DNA of 55,030 bases, from assembly GCF_029945925.1 (NCBI RefSeq), contig NZ_JAQSDN010000021.1, positions 1-55,030 of the forward strand. The letters are read 5' to 3'. This stretch comes from Polaromonas sp. GTDB lineage: Bacteria; Pseudomonadota; Gammaproteobacteria; Burkholderiales; Burkholderiaceae_C. The notes beneath the pieces were generated by a model. It saw nothing but the letters and a program-made list of their open reading frames with translations. It was not told the origin of the DNA and searched no databases. The position numbers and the translations under genes were made by a program. The number at the start of each line of letters is the position of its first letter. The first letter of the stretch is position 1. Below, one piece after another: positions 17,502-27,011 of the stretch.

Positions 17502-17807
17502 ATGATTCCAGGCGAAATATTCACCGATGGCCCTGACCATCCGCTCAATACCGGCCGCCGCACACTGAGCGTGGTGGTGCAAAACACCGCGGACCGGCCC
17601 ATCCAGGTCGGCTCGCATTACCACTTTTCCGAGACCAATGGGGCGCTGGCCTTTGACCGAGCCGCCGCGCAGGGCATGCGGCTCAACATCGCGTCCGGCA
17701 CGGCGGTGCGTTTCGAGCCAGGGCAGCAGCGCACGGTGGAGCTGGTGGACTTCGCCGGCGAACGAAAAATTTACGGCTTTCGCGGCCTGGTACAAGGAAA
17801 GATCTGA
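17502..17807 (+). CDS. ureB: Urease beta subunit
   Basis: UreB is the second structural subunit of urease. The 101-residue protein begins [20 protein letters not shown] and has the conserved blocks [20 protein letters not shown] and [18 protein letters not shown], ending [16 protein letters not shown], all at the usual length. Its ATG lies seven bases after the stop of the small His-rich protein. An 85-base gap, largely filled by a hairpin-forming repeat, separates it from ureC, which is longer than usual for a urease operon. Confidence 0.97.
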   Translation: MIPGEIFTDGPDHPLNTGRRTLSVVVQNTADRPIQVGSHYHFSETNGALAFDRAAAQGMRLNIASGTAVRFEPGQQRTVELVDFAGERKIYGFRGLVQGKI

Positions 17808-17837
17808 TGCCCCCACGTTCATCACTTCGTGTATTCA

Positions 17838-17892
17838 CTGCCCCCCGAGGGGGCGCTGGCCTCCCTTGGGGCGGCCCTACGGGAGTCCATTG
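17838..17892 (+). repeat. GC-rich hairpin repeat between ureB and ureC
   Basis: GCCCCC (17840-17845) and GGGGGC (17849-17854) form a perfect short hairpin, followed by a CTGGCCTCCCTTGGGGCGGCC-like palindromic tail. I know similar sequences as frequent intergenic repeats in Comamonadaceae. It runs almost up to the ureC start, so it leaves ureC without an obvious purine-rich ribosome-binding site. Confidence 0.55.
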
Positions 17893-19695
17893 ATGGCCAC
17901 GATCGGACGACAAGCCTATGCCGAAATGTTCGGCCCCACCGTGGGCGACCGCCTGCGCCTGGCCGACACCGAGCTGATGGTCGAGGTCGAGGCCGACTAC
18001 ACCCTGCGTGCCGGCAGCTACGGCGAAGAGGTGAAGTTCGGCGGCGGCAAGACGATTCGCGACGGCATGGCCCAGTCGCAGAAAACGCGGGCCGAAGGTG
18101 CGATGGACTGCGTGATGACCAACGCGCTGATCATCGACCACTGGGGCATCGTCAAGGCCGACATCGGCCTCAAGAGCGGGCGCATCGCGGCCATCGGTAA
18201 GGCCGGCAACCCCGACACCCAGCCCGGCGTCGAGATGATCATCGGCCCCGGCACCGAGATCATCAGCTGCGAAGGTTTGATCGTCACCGCCGGCGGCATC
18301 GACTCGCACATCCATTTCATCTGCCCGCAACAGATCGAGGAAGCGCTGACTTCGGGCATCACCACCATGCTGGGCGGCGGCACCGGCCCCGCCACCGGCA
18401 CCTTCGCCACCACCTGCACACCGGGGCCTTGGAACATTGAGCGCATGCTGCAGTCGGCCGATGCTTTCACCATGAACCTGGGTTTTCTCGGCAAGGGCAA
18501 TGCCAGCCTGCCGGCCGCGCTGCACGAGCAGGTCGATGCCGGCGTGATCGGCCTGAAGCTGCATGAGGACTGGGGCACGACGCCCGCCGCGATCAGCAAC
18601 TGCCTGGACGTCGCCGAAGAAACCGATGTGCAGGTTGCCATCCACAGCGACACGCTCAATGAAAGCGGTTTTGTCGAAAACACGATTGCCGCCACCAAGG
18701 GCCGCACCCTGTGCGCCTTCCACACCGAAGGCGCGGGCGGCGGCCATGCACCCGACATCCTCAAGGTGGTCGGTGAGCAGAACTTCCTGCCGTCATCCAC
18801 CAACCCGACCATGCCCTACACCGTCAACACGCTGGACGAACACGTGGACATGCTGATGGTCTGCCACCACCTGGATCCGGCGATTGCCGAGGACCTGGCT
18901 TTTGCCGAAAGCCGCATCCGCAAGGAAACGATTGCCGCCGAAGACGTGCTGCACGACCTGGGCGCCATCAGCATGATGAGCAGCGACAGCCAGGCCATGG
19001 GCCGCGTCGGCGAGGTCATCATCCGCACCTGGCAGACCGCGCACAAGATGAAAGTGCAGCGCGGCTGGCTGGCCCCATCAATTACCATCGCAGCCCCTCA
19101 CCCTCCATCCCTCTCCCAAGGGGAGAGGGAAGCGTTCAGAGGTCAGCCGAGTACGGCAGACCACAGTGATCGGGCGGACAACTTCCGCGTCAAACGCTAC
19201 ATCAGCAAATACACCATCAACCCGGCGATTGCGCACGGCATCGCGCACGAGGTCGGCTCCATCGAACTCGGCAAGTGGGCCGATCTGGTGGTCTGGAAGC
19301 CGGCCTTCTTCGGCATCAAGCCGGCGCTGATCGTCAAGGGCGGCTTCATCGCCATGGCCGCCATGGGCGACCCGAACGCTTCCATCCCGACACCGCAGCC
19401 GGTGCACTACCGGCCGATGTTCGGCGGTTTCGGCGGCGCGATTGCCAGGGGCTCGCTGACTTTTGTCTCGCAGGCCGGCCTGGCCGGCGGCATCAAGGAG
19501 CGTTTCGGCCTGGCCAAGAACCTGGCGGCCGTGAAGAACATACGCGGCGTGCAGAAGCGGCACATGATCCACAATGACTACGCGCCGAAAATGGAGGTCG
19601 ATGCACAGACCTACTCGGTGCGCGCCGACGGCCAGTTGCTCACTTGCGAACCAGCCGTCAGCCTGCCGATGACACAACGCTACTTTCTTTTCTGA
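17893..19695 (+). CDS. ureC: Urease alpha (catalytic) subunit with an in-frame insertion
   Basis: UreC holds the di-nickel site. By alignment from memory with the Klebsiella enzyme, the ligands are His139, His141, Lys222 (the carbamylated lysine, in GLKLHEDWG), His251, His277 and Asp365, and the flap has Cys324 and His325 (MVCHHLDPA). All are present. The protein is 600 residues against the usual 567-572, because residues 392-428, between VQRG and DNFRVKRY, carry about 28 extra residues encoded around a palindromic repeat. The frame stays open and the C-terminus (PMTQRYFLF) is intact, so the enzyme may still work. The ATG at 17893 gives the standard [15 protein letters not shown] start. Confidence 0.96.
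   Translation: MATIGRQAYAEMFGPTVGDRLRLADTELMVEVEADYTLRAGSYGEEVKFGGGKTIRDGMAQSQKTRAEGAMDCVMTNALIIDHWGIVKADIGLKSGRIAAIGKAGNPDTQPGVEMIIGPGTEIISCEGLIVTAGGIDSHIHFICPQQIEEALTSGITTMLGGGTGPATGTFATTCTPGPWNIERMLQSADAFTMNLGFLGKGNASLPAALHEQVDAGVIGLKLHEDWGTTPAAISNCLDVAEETDVQVAIHSDTLNESGFVENTIAATKGRTLCAFHTEGAGGGHAPDILKVVGEQNFLPSSTNPTMPYTVNTLDEHVDMLMVCHHLDPAIAEDLAFAESRIRKETIAAEDVLHDLGAISMMSSDSQAMGRVGEVIIRTWQTAHKMKVQRGWLAPSITIAAPHPPSLSQGEREAFRGQPSTADHSDRADNFRVKRYISKYTINPAIAHGIAHEVGSIELGKWADLVVWKPAFFGIKPALIVKGGFIAMAAMGDPNASIPTPQPVHYRPMFGGFGGAIARGSLTFVSQAGLAGGIKERFGLAKNLAAVKNIRGVQKRHMIHNDYAPKMEVDAQTYSVRADGQLLTCEPAVSLPMTQRYFLF
19066..19176 (+). repeat. Palindromic repeat inserted in frame within ureC
   Basis: CCCTCTCCC (19109-19117) and GGGAGAGGG (19121-19129) are perfect arms around AAG, preceded by CCCCTCACCCTCCAT. 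This is the look of a widespread intergenic palindromic element. It replaces a linker of about nine residues in other UreC proteins with 37 residues rich in Pro, Ser and Glu. Confidence 0.7.
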
Positions 19696-19707
19696 ACTGA
19701 ATTACCG

Positions 19708-20343
19708 ATGCTCCAGGCTTCCAAAATCATGCCGCAGGGCGCCGGCCTGGCACCCGTGTTGCTCAAACGCGCCGCCACGGTCGAACTCGACTGGGACATC
19801 CGCCAGAAAAGCCGCTTCGAAGCGACCGACTCGCTGGGCCGCCAGCTCGGCATCTTCTTGCCGCGCGGCACACTGGTGCGCGGCGGTGATGTGCTGGTGG
19901 CCGAAGATGGGTCCATGGTGAAAGTCATCGCCGCGCCGCAAACCGTGTTGCGCATCACCGCCTGCCCCACCCACGGCACGCCGTTCGACCTGACGCGCGC
20001 GGCCTACCACCTCGGCAACCGCCATGTGCCGATTGAACTGAAGCCCGACCACCTGAAGATAGAACCCGACCATGTGCTGGCCGACATGCTGCGCTCCATG
20101 CACCTGATCGTCAACGAAGTCAGCGAGTCCTTCGAGCCCGAAGGCGGCGCCTACAGCGCTGGCGGCCATGGCCACGCGCATGAGGGCGGAGATGCTCACC
20201 CGCACGCGCCGGTCGCGGCACCCGCGCCGCATGTGCACGGCCCAGACTGCAACCATGGCCACGCTCACGGCCATGAGCACAAGCACGACGAAGTGCGGCC
20301 GGTCGCGATCCAGATCCACCCACACAAGCCGCACAGCCATTGA
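19708..20343 (+). CDS. ureE: Urease accessory nickel metallochaperone
   Basis: UreE delivers nickel to the UreDFG-apourease complex. The 211-residue protein has the N-terminal peptide-binding domain (about 1-75, [14 protein letters not shown]), the metal-binding domain (about 76-145, [13 protein letters not shown] with the conserved His), and a His-rich tail (about 150-211) with more than 20 histidines. The tail suggests nickel storage as well as delivery, as in Klebsiella UreE. Its ATG lies 12 bases after the ureC stop, and its stop overlaps the ureF TTG start. Confidence 0.96.
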   Translation: MLQASKIMPQGAGLAPVLLKRAATVELDWDIRQKSRFEATDSLGRQLGIFLPRGTLVRGGDVLVAEDGSMVKVIAAPQTVLRITACPTHGTPFDLTRAAYHLGNRHVPIELKPDHLKIEPDHVLADMLRSMHLIVNEVSESFEPEGGAYSAGGHGHAHEGGDAHPHAPVAAPAPHVHGPDCNHGHAHGHEHKHDEVRPVAIQIHPHKPHSH

Positions 20344-21034
20344 GCACGACGGCCCAGCCCCTGCCGGCCGCCAGCCTGCTGCAGCTGATCTGGCTGGCCT
20401 CGCCAGCCTTGCCGGTCGGCGGATTCTCCTACTCAGAAGGGCTGGAAGCCGGCGTGGAACGGGCGGGAGTAGCTACCGAAAGCATAGCGTCTGACTGGCT
20501 CAGCGACCAGCTGCAGCTGAGCCTGGCGCGCGGCGACCTGGCGGTGATCGCACAGGCGATTCCGGCCTGGCGCAGCGGCACGCTCGACCAGGTGAAGGCC
20601 CTCAACGACTGGGTGCTGCAGACCCGTGAGGCCAGTGAACTGCGGGCGCAGGCCGAACAGATGGGGCGCTCCCTGCTGGAATGGCTGCGCAACCACCACA
20701 GCGTCAGCGAGGCGAATATCGACGCCTGCGCGAAGTTGCCACCGACCTACCCCGTCACCTTTGCACTCGCCGCCTCGCCGCTGACCGCCGGGGTGTCCGA
20801 CTGCCTGACCGCCTACGCCTTCGGTTGGGCCGAAAACATGGTGCAGGCCGCGCTTAAATCGGTGCCACTGGGCCAGAGCGCCGGCCAGCGCATACTGGCC
20901 CGGCTGGCGGCGGAAATCCCGGCGGCCATTGCCACAGCCATGGCGCTTGAAGACCACGAACGCCAGGCCTTTTCGCCCATGCTGGCGATTCTTTCATCGC
21001 AACACGAAACCCAATACTCCAGATTGTTCCGCTC

Positions 21035-21038
<4 letters not shown>
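20340..21038 (+). CDS. ureF: Urease accessory protein UreF
   Basis: UreF forms a complex with UreD and UreG and gates nickel insertion into urease. The 232-residue protein has the family block [20 protein letters not shown] near the N-terminus and [20 protein letters not shown] in the middle, with a mostly helical pattern. The start is TTG at 20340, overlapping the ureE stop as TTGA; the next in-frame ATG would remove the conserved opening block. The ureG start in turn overlaps its stop as ATGA, so ureEFG are tightly coupled in translation. Confidence 0.95.
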
Positions 21039-21691
<653 letters not shown>

Positions 21692-21734
21692 GTTCTTTTC
21701 CAGCGGCATTCAAAGGGACTGCCTCGACTGCAGT

Positions 21735-21740
21735 TAAAAT
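21735..21740 (+). promoter_or_regulatory. Possible -10 element for tRNA-Ser
   Basis: TAAAAT lies 10 bases before the tRNA-Ser 5' end. No good -35 hexamer sits at the expected distance, so this is tentative. Confidence 0.3.
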
Positions 21741-21749
21741 AACAAGCTT

Positions 21750-21837
21750 GGAAGCGTGGCAGAGTGGTCGATTGCACCGGTCTTGAAAACCGGCAAAGGG
21801 AAACCTTTCGTGAGTTCGAATCTCACCGCTTCCGCCA
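21750..21837 (+). tRNA. tRNA-Ser(UGA)
   Basis: This 88-base gene folds as a class II tRNA: acceptor GGAAGCG pairs with CGCTTCC, the anticodon stem CCGGT/ACCGG encloses CTTGAAA with anticodon TGA at 21784-21786, a long variable arm AAAGGGAAACCTTT follows, and the T arm is GTGAGTTCGAATCTCAC. The CCA end is encoded. No integrase gene lies nearby. Confidence 0.97.
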
Positions 21838-21936
21838 GCTGCTGGTATTTCTTCAAGCCGGTGACAGCCCGGACCGGGCCCTCCCGAACACCTCCCCACT
21901 CGTTGGGAAGCCAACCTGCCAGCCTCGCATGCGTGA

Positions 21937-22815
21937 CTATCTGGTGCTGGAGTCACCTACCGGAGCGACCCGGGCTGAGGCTTGTTTGCGCGAGGAATCC
22001 TGAACATCGTAAGAGCCGAAAACTTCACGGGCCGAGCGGGTTTCCGGCAATATATACACGATGCCATTGGTTCCGGTAAACGACGGGCTCACCACGGTTT
22101 CATAGAACTTGACGGGTACATTGATGCAACCAAAGGAAATGCGGTTGTCCAGTGGGCTCGGCGTGGCCAGGCGCTCTGCCCGGCGCTCCTTGGGCTGCCC
22201 CGCCACGACCCGGTGCAGCGACAGGGCACTGTCGTAGTCCACCCAGAGAACCTCTTGGCCGTGAATATCCCGGTCCAGTGAAGCCACGAAACGACCGGCA
22301 GGCGTGGTGCGCTCCGCTGGAAGAATGCTCGACAGCTTGCGCTGGCCAATGCCGGGAACGGTGTGGTCGCCCACGGCCAGCCCCAGCAGGGCAGCAGCAG
22401 CGCCTCGAAGCTGCCCTTGTGCATTGAACATGAACACACGGGCCTGTACCTTGTCGATAATCATGAAGGGCAACTTGCCATTGTCGGCTGAGTCGACCAC
22501 CCAGTCGGCCAGTTTCCGGGACTCCGGCGAAGCCACTTCCTGCCCAAAATTGGCGAGCCTGACAAGCTCAACGGATGCGACCTGCGATTCGGCGGGTGCC
22601 GAGGCACTGGCATTGTCACGCGAGCCTGCGGCAGGGTCCAGCGTGCTCAAGGGGGGGGAGTTCGGCGCGGCCACGGCCGGAAGCAACAGTGTGTTCAAAG
22701 CGACTGCGCCGAGCAGTACCGCTCTGGCCAGAAATGCGGCCAACGAACGTGGGAAGCTGGCTTGCGACAACCCAGCCCAATACATGCGTTGATCTTTTTT
22801 TATCTGAGTTGCCAT
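21937..22815 (-). CDS. L,D-transpeptidase (YkuD-type) family protein
   Basis: This 292-residue protein is exported (N-terminal hydrophobic segment at about 30-50 ending AVAAPN) and has a C-terminal YkuD-like domain. The catalytic-cysteine motif reads RISFGCINVPVKFYE; in most L,D-transpeptidases the residue two before the Cys is His (SHGC), here it is Phe. TTPAGRFVASLD matches the substrate-groove block of the fold. Such enzymes make 3-3 peptidoglycan cross-links or attach lipoproteins. The ATG at 22815 is favoured over a TTG 36 bases upstream and an ATG at 22785, since AGG precedes it. Whether it is active with the altered motif is unclear. Confidence 0.8.
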   Translation of the reverse strand: MATQIKKDQRMYWAGLSQASFPRSLAAFLARAVLLGAVALNTLLLPAVAAPNSPPLSTLDPAAGSRDNASASAPAESQVASVELVRLANFGQEVASPESRKLADWVVDSADNGKLPFMIIDKVQARVFMFNAQGQLRGAAAALLGLAVGDHTVPGIGQRKLSSILPAERTTPAGRFVASLDRDIHGQEVLWVDYDSALSLHRVVAGQPKERRAERLATPSPLDNRISFGCINVPVKFYETVVSPSFTGTNGIVYILPETRSAREVFGSYDVQDSSRKQASARVAPVGDSSTR

Positions 22816-23073
22816 CGTGGTTTGCCTGTTCACGAGATAGTAACCTGTCAAGACGGGTTGGACCGTCGGATTGTGCAGCGTGACCCTGACAGGCCAGAGG
22901 CTTTTCCTGGCTTTTTATCCAATGGCAGAGAGCCCGACACAACCCCGAATGGCTCGTGTTGCTCTTTGTTCAGCCTGACCTTTTGCCGATTGCTGAATCA
23001 GCGGACATCCCGCCGCTTCAGCTCAAGCGAGGGGTCGCGGAAGTTTCCACCCCCGTGCCCCCCATACCTGACT

Positions 23074-23934
23074 TTAGTTGCGACCCTGTTTCGCCGGACG
23101 GGCTGGTGGCTCGTAAGCGGGCGGCGGAGCGACATAAACCGGGGCAGGTGGCGCCGGCGGAGCGACGTAAACCGGGGCCGGTGGCGCCGGCGGAGCGACG
23201 TAAACCGGGGCCGGTGGTACGTAGGCTTGCGCGACAGGGGTCTGGGCTTTGGGGCCAAAACGGTAGACCAGGCCAAGGGATGCCATGTCGATGTGGCCGC
23301 GGTTTCTGACCGGGTCATTGATGCGGTAGCGTTCCAGTTCGGCACGCACAGCCAGCGCTTCCGTGATGGCGTATTGCATGCCCAAGCCTACTTTAAGGTT
23401 GGTGTCGTTGCGACGCGGATTGGAGGTGTTCACAGGTACGGCGCCGGTGCTGTTGAAGCTGGCCCTGCTTTGCGCATAAGCGGCACCAACGCGGCCGAAT
23501 ACGGAGAAACGATCGGACACAGGCAGCATTCCTACCAGATCCAGGTTCAGACCACGAACGCGAGTTTCCCCGTTGAATGTGCCGGCTGCGTTATCGGTAA
23601 CTCGGTTGGCGTTAACCGTGTAGCTTGACTTGCCCAAATCAAAATAACCACCTTCCACCGCGAAATTGCGGTTGAGCTGGTAGCCGCCGAAAAGCTTGTA
23701 GCCCGTGCCGCTGTTGTCCTCAGTCGCGGAACCGACCCTCAAGCCCTGACCGACCAGCGTTTGGTTGATGGAATCGTTGTTGAAGTTTGCGCGGGTGCGA
23801 CCCACGTTGCCGCCAATGTACGGACCGGTGGTCTCGTCTTGCGCAACGACCCAGGAGCTGGAAACAGTTCCCAGTACCGCCAGAGCGATAAGCCCTAGCC
23901 CGCGCCTGGCTGATGGAAATTTTGATGCTGTCAT
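23074..23934 (-). CDS. Outer-membrane beta-barrel protein with Pro-rich repeat tail
   Basis: This 286-residue protein has a signal peptide (1-31, ending VVAQ) and an OmpA/Omp_b-brl-type eight-strand barrel (about 37-228), with typical aromatic-glycine strands such as GYKLFGGYQLNRNFAVEGGY and ending ASLGLVYRFGPK. The tail is three near-identical 11-residue units of APVYVAPPAPP type. In related proteins such a Pro-rich linker leads to an OmpA peptidoglycan-binding domain; here the protein stops after the linker (PARPAKQGRN). The ATG at 23934 follows AGGACG. The gene lies alone, leftward, with a 311-base leader region. Confidence 0.85.
   Translation of the reverse strand: MTASKFPSARRGLGLIALAVLGTVSSSWVVAQDETTGPYIGGNVGRTRANFNNDSINQTLVGQGLRVGSATEDNSGTGYKLFGGYQLNRNFAVEGGYFDLGKSSYTVNANRVTDNAAGTFNGETRVRGLNLDLVGMLPVSDRFSVFGRVGAAYAQSRASFNSTGAVPVNTSNPRRNDTNLKVGLGMQYAITEALAVRAELERYRINDPVRNRGHIDMASLGLVYRFGPKAQTPVAQAYVPPAPVYVAPPAPPAPVYVAPPAPPAPVYVAPPPAYEPPARPAKQGRN
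23126..23218. repeat. 33-bp tandem repeat encoding the Pro-rich tail
   Basis: Units start at 23126, 23159 and 23192; the third is partial (27 bases). Units differ at only a few positions. The period of 33 keeps the reading frame, so copy number can change without a frameshift. Confidence 0.8.
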
Positions 23935-24245
23935 GATATGTCGTCCTAAGGGTTGAGACAGGTTGTAAATTAAAGAGCTGGTGATTCATCGCTGGTCGGG
24001 CTCGTATTGACAAATTCGAGTCAAACCAAGAGTGAAATCAGTTGCCAATTTGCTCTTTCTTCCATCGTCCGTTTGTAGGAAGATGACTACGACCAGCGTC
24101 ATTTTTCAAGAAAACAACAGTACTGAATCCGCAAAGGAATGCCTGGTCAGATGTCTTTCGGCGCGCATCTCCGGTCTGCGATGCCCTTCGTCAGGGACAC
24201 CGCTTCCGTCAAATCCGGGCACCGCGCAAAAGGCGAAAACGGTTT
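23935..24245. other. Intergenic region upstream of the beta-barrel gene
   Basis: About 310 bases between the barrel-gene start and the hemW stop, both leftward. It should contain the barrel-gene promoter. I see no convincing coding frame; a rightward frame from 24032 runs into hemW and has no family features. No repeat copy is visible. Confidence 0.4.
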
Positions 24246-25493
24246 TTACTGTCGGGACTCGAGAAACAGCATCTGCAGATCGTTCAGGAAGTCAAAACCG
24301 CGCTCTGTCGGCTTGATACGCGCAAAGTCGCGCTCGATCAGTCCCTTGCGTTCGGCCTCGTCCAGCCCGGCCTGGATCGCCGTCAACGGCAAGCCTGTTT
24401 TTTCGGCAAAGTCCTGCAGCTTGAAGCCCTCGCGCAGGCGCAGGGCGTTGAGCATGAACTCAAACGGCAGGTCGGCGCGGCTGACCTCGCCGTCCTGCGC
24501 CACCGGGGTTCCGGCGAGCGCCTTGTCCATGTAAAGCCTGGGCTCACGAAAGCGCACCTGGCGCACCACGCGGTGCGCAAAACTGAGCTTGCTGTGGGCG
24601 CCGGCGCCTATGCCGAGGTAGTCGCCGAACTTCCAGTAGTTCAGGTTGTGCAGGCAGCGGTGGCCGGGCTTGGCGTAAGCCGACACCTCGTACCGGTCCA
24701 TGCCCGCCATACCGGTCAGCTCGGTGATGCGGTCCAGCATCGCGTAGGCGTCGTCGTCTTCCGGAAGCGCTGGCGGGTATTTGGCGAACCAGGTGTTGGG
24801 TTCGACCGTCAGGTGGTAAATCGAGATATGCGGCGGCTGCAGCGCCAGCGCCTGCTGCATGTCCTGCGCCAGGTTCTCCAGCGTCTGGCCCGGCAGCGCG
24901 TACATGATGTCGAGGTTGAAAGTATCAAAGGCCTGTGCGGCCTCTTCGACGGCGGCTATCGCCTGGGCGCGGTCATGCACGCGGCCCAGGGCTTTCAGGT
25001 GCCTGTCGTCAAAGCTCTGCACGCCAACCGACAGCCGCGTGACGCCGGCGCCGCGAAAGGCCTTGAAGCGGTGTTTCTCAAAGGTACCGGGGTTGGCTTC
25101 CAGCGTGATTTCGCAGTCCGGCTCCAGCCGCAGCCGCGCGCGGATGTCGCCCAGCAGGCGGTCGATGGCCTGCGGCGAGAACAGGCTGGGCGTGCCGCCG
25201 CCAATGAAGATGCTGTGCACCGTGCGGCCCCAGATCAGCGGCAGCGAGGCTTCGAGGTCGGCCATCAGCGCGTCGAGGTAACGCTGCTCGGGCAGTTCGC
25301 CGGAAACTTCATGCGAGTTGAAATCGCAGTAGGGACATTTCTTCAGGCACCAGGGCAGGTGCACGTAAAGCGACAGCGGCGGCAAGACGCTGAGCTGCAG
25401 CGTGCCGTCGCGCATGTAGTGCTGGATGTCCTTGAGCCCTGCCCCGGTTTCCTCCCCGGGCGACGCGCAGACAACAGGAATGGGGAAAGTCAT
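24246..25493 (-). CDS. hemW: Radical SAM haem chaperone HemW
   Basis: HemW is a radical-SAM-family protein that binds haem and helps insert it into respiratory enzymes. The 415-residue protein has the cluster motif CLKKCPYC (Cys49, 53, 56), the radical-SAM blocks SIFIGGGTPS and LSVGVQSF, and the HemN-like C-terminal winged-helix region (LREGFKLQDFAEKTG...). It has about 40 residues before the barrel, slightly more than average. It is the last gene of the leftward set rph-rdgB-hemW, 19 bases after rdgB. Older annotations call this coproporphyrinogen oxidase-like, which the family evidence does not support. Confidence 0.93.
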   Translation of the reverse strand: MTFPIPVVCASPGEETGAGLKDIQHYMRDGTLQLSVLPPLSLYVHLPWCLKKCPYCDFNSHEVSGELPEQRYLDALMADLEASLPLIWGRTVHSIFIGGGTPSLFSPQAIDRLLGDIRARLRLEPDCEITLEANPGTFEKHRFKAFRGAGVTRLSVGVQSFDDRHLKALGRVHDRAQAIAAVEEAAQAFDTFNLDIMYALPGQTLENLAQDMQQALALQPPHISIYHLTVEPNTWFAKYPPALPEDDDAYAMLDRITELTGMAGMDRYEVSAYAKPGHRCLHNLNYWKFGDYLGIGAGAHSKLSFAHRVVRQVRFREPRLYMDKALAGTPVAQDGEVSRADLPFEFMLNALRLREGFKLQDFAEKTGLPLTAIQAGLDEAERKGLIERDFARIKPTERGFDFLNDLQMLFLESRQ

Positions 25494-25512
25494 AAGAAGA
25501 AACCGAAACTGC

Positions 25513-26112
25513 TCACAACCAGCGCTCGCGCATCAGGTCCATCATCTGGCGCGCCGCCATGCCGCGGTGGCTGTTGGCGTTTTTGACCTCAACCGGCAAT
25601 TGCGCAAAGGTCTTGCCGAAGGCTGGAATGAACATCACCGGATCAAAACCAAAACCGTTGCTGCCCACCGGCTCGCGCGCGATCTCGCCGCTGACACGGC
25701 CCACCGCAATCAGGGGCTCGGGGTCGTCGGCTGAACGCACCGCCACCAGCGTGCTAACCAGCGCGGCGCGGCGCTGCTCCATGCCGGCCATCTGCTCGAG
25801 CAGGGCGCGCACGTTGTTGTCGTCGCCTTTGTCGTAGCCAAATTGCGTGGCGTAAAAAGCCGTGTCCACACCCGGCAGGCCGCCAAAGGCATCGACACAC
25901 AGGCCGGCGTCGTCGGCCAGCGCCGGCAGGCCGCTCAAGCGCGACGCGTGACGCGCCTTGGCCAGGGCGTTTTCGACAAAGGTTCGAAAGGGTTCCTCTG
26001 CCTCCGGAATGCCCAGGCCGGACTGCTTGACCAGCGTCACGCCCAGGGGCGCCAGCATGGCTTGCAATTCGGCCAGTTTTCCGGGGTTGTTCGATGCAAG
26101 TACGATTTTCAT
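25513..26112 (-). CDS. rdgB: XTP/dITP diphosphatase (RdgB/HAM1 family)
   Basis: This 199-residue enzyme hydrolyses non-canonical purine nucleotides such as dITP and XTP, keeping them out of DNA and RNA. It shows the family signature SNNPGKLAELQ at the N-terminus, ALADDAGLCVDAFGGLPGV with the catalytic Asp residues, and GSNGFGFDPVMFIP and SHRGMAARQM near the C-terminus. Length is normal. The ATG at 26112 follows a GAAAAT-type weak site. It lies between rph and hemW on one strand, a conserved order in Burkholderiales. Confidence 0.95.
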   Translation of the reverse strand: MKIVLASNNPGKLAELQAMLAPLGVTLVKQSGLGIPEAEEPFRTFVENALAKARHASRLSGLPALADDAGLCVDAFGGLPGVDTAFYATQFGYDKGDDNNVRALLEQMAGMEQRRAALVSTLVAVRSADDPEPLIAVGRVSGEIAREPVGSNGFGFDPVMFIPAFGKTFAQLPVEVKNANSHRGMAARQMMDLMRERWL

Positions 26113-26120
26113 AAGAAAAA

Positions 26121-26165
26121 TATGGCTTCAGCCCAATCAGGACGGGCGCAAACAGCTATCAATTC
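26121..26165 (-). repeat. Interspersed repeat copy between rph and rdgB
   Basis: Read leftward: TTGATAGCTGTTTGCGCCCG, then TCCTGAT, then TGGGCTGAAGCCATA. The TGA stop codon of rph is the first part of the repeat's TGATAGC, so the element fills the gap from the rph stop almost to the rdgB start. Confidence 0.7.
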
Positions 26166-26887
26166 AGGAGCGACTGCTGCTGCAGCGCGACCAGCTCGCT
26201 GATGCCTTTTTCAGCCAGCAGCAGCAGCGCGTCCATTTCCTGGCGCGAAAAGGCGGCACCTTCGGCGGTGCCCTGCACTTCGACGTAATGGCCGGCGCCG
26301 GTCATCACCACGTTCATGTCGGTATCGCAGCTCACGTCTTCAATGTATTCGAGGTCCAGCAAGGGCGTGCCCTGCACGATACCGACGGAAATGGCGGCCA
26401 CGTGCCCGATGATCGGCGTTTCCTTGAGCTTGCCTTCGGCCAGCAGTTTGTTGACCGCGTCCTGCGCCGCAACAAAGGCGCCGGTGATGCTGGCCGTGCG
26501 TGTGCCGCCGTCGGCCTGGATCACGTCGCAGTCGAGGTGGATGGTGCGCTCGCCGAGTTTTTTCAGGTTAAACACCGCGCGCATCGAGCGGCCGATCAGG
26601 CGCTGGATTTCCTGCGTGCGTCCGCTCTGCTTGCCGCGCGCGGCCTCGCGGTCGCTGCGGGTGTGGGTGGCACGCGGCAACATGCCGTACTCGGCGGTGA
26701 CCCAGCCCTCGCCGCTGCCTTTTTTGTGGCCCGGCACTTTCTCCTCGACCGAGGCCGTGCACAACACCCGGGTCGCGCCAAACTCGATCAGGACCGACCC
26801 TTCCGCATAGGCGGTGTAGGCACGGGTGATGCGCACCGGGCGCAACTGGTCGGCGGCACGGGCGCTGCTTCGCGAAAATGAACTCAT
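26159..26887 (-). CDS. rph: Ribonuclease PH
   Basis: RNase PH is a phosphate-dependent 3'-5' exonuclease that trims tRNA 3' ends. The 242-residue protein has the family blocks [50 protein letters not shown] with the catalytic Arg, and [18 protein letters not shown], at normal length. The stop codon is part of a dispersed repeat copy, so the last residue or two may have been set by that insertion. It precedes rdgB on the same strand and follows the phosphatase gene with a 124-base gap. Confidence 0.96.
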   Translation of the reverse strand: MSSFSRSSARAADQLRPVRITRAYTAYAEGSVLIEFGATRVLCTASVEEKVPGHKKGSGEGWVTAEYGMLPRATHTRSDREAARGKQSGRTQEIQRLIGRSMRAVFNLKKLGERTIHLDCDVIQADGGTRTASITGAFVAAQDAVNKLLAEGKLKETPIIGHVAAISVGIVQGTPLLDLEYIEDVSCDTDMNVVMTGAGHYVEVQGTAEGAAFSRQEMDALLLLAEKGISELVALQQQSLLN

Positions 26888-27011
26888 GGTCAGGGCTTTC
26901 TGGCGTCGCTACGCCCGGGAGACAGAAAAAACAGGAAGCAGAAAAGAAGGAGAGAAAAGGGAAAAGTCAGGCACAAGGCAGCACCTGCAGCGGAAGCGAC
27001 CAAGCGGGAAC

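Noticed and set aside
21750..21936. Integration site at tRNA-Ser
   Set aside because: No integrase, no repeated tRNA 3' end and no phage genes on either side.
23126..23218. Tandem repeats considered as a CRISPR-like array
   Set aside because: Units are contiguous without spacers and encode a Pro-rich protein tail.
24032..24316. A 94-codon rightward frame upstream of the beta-barrel gene
   Set aside because: Runs into hemW on the other strand, and has no conserved features or ribosome-binding site.
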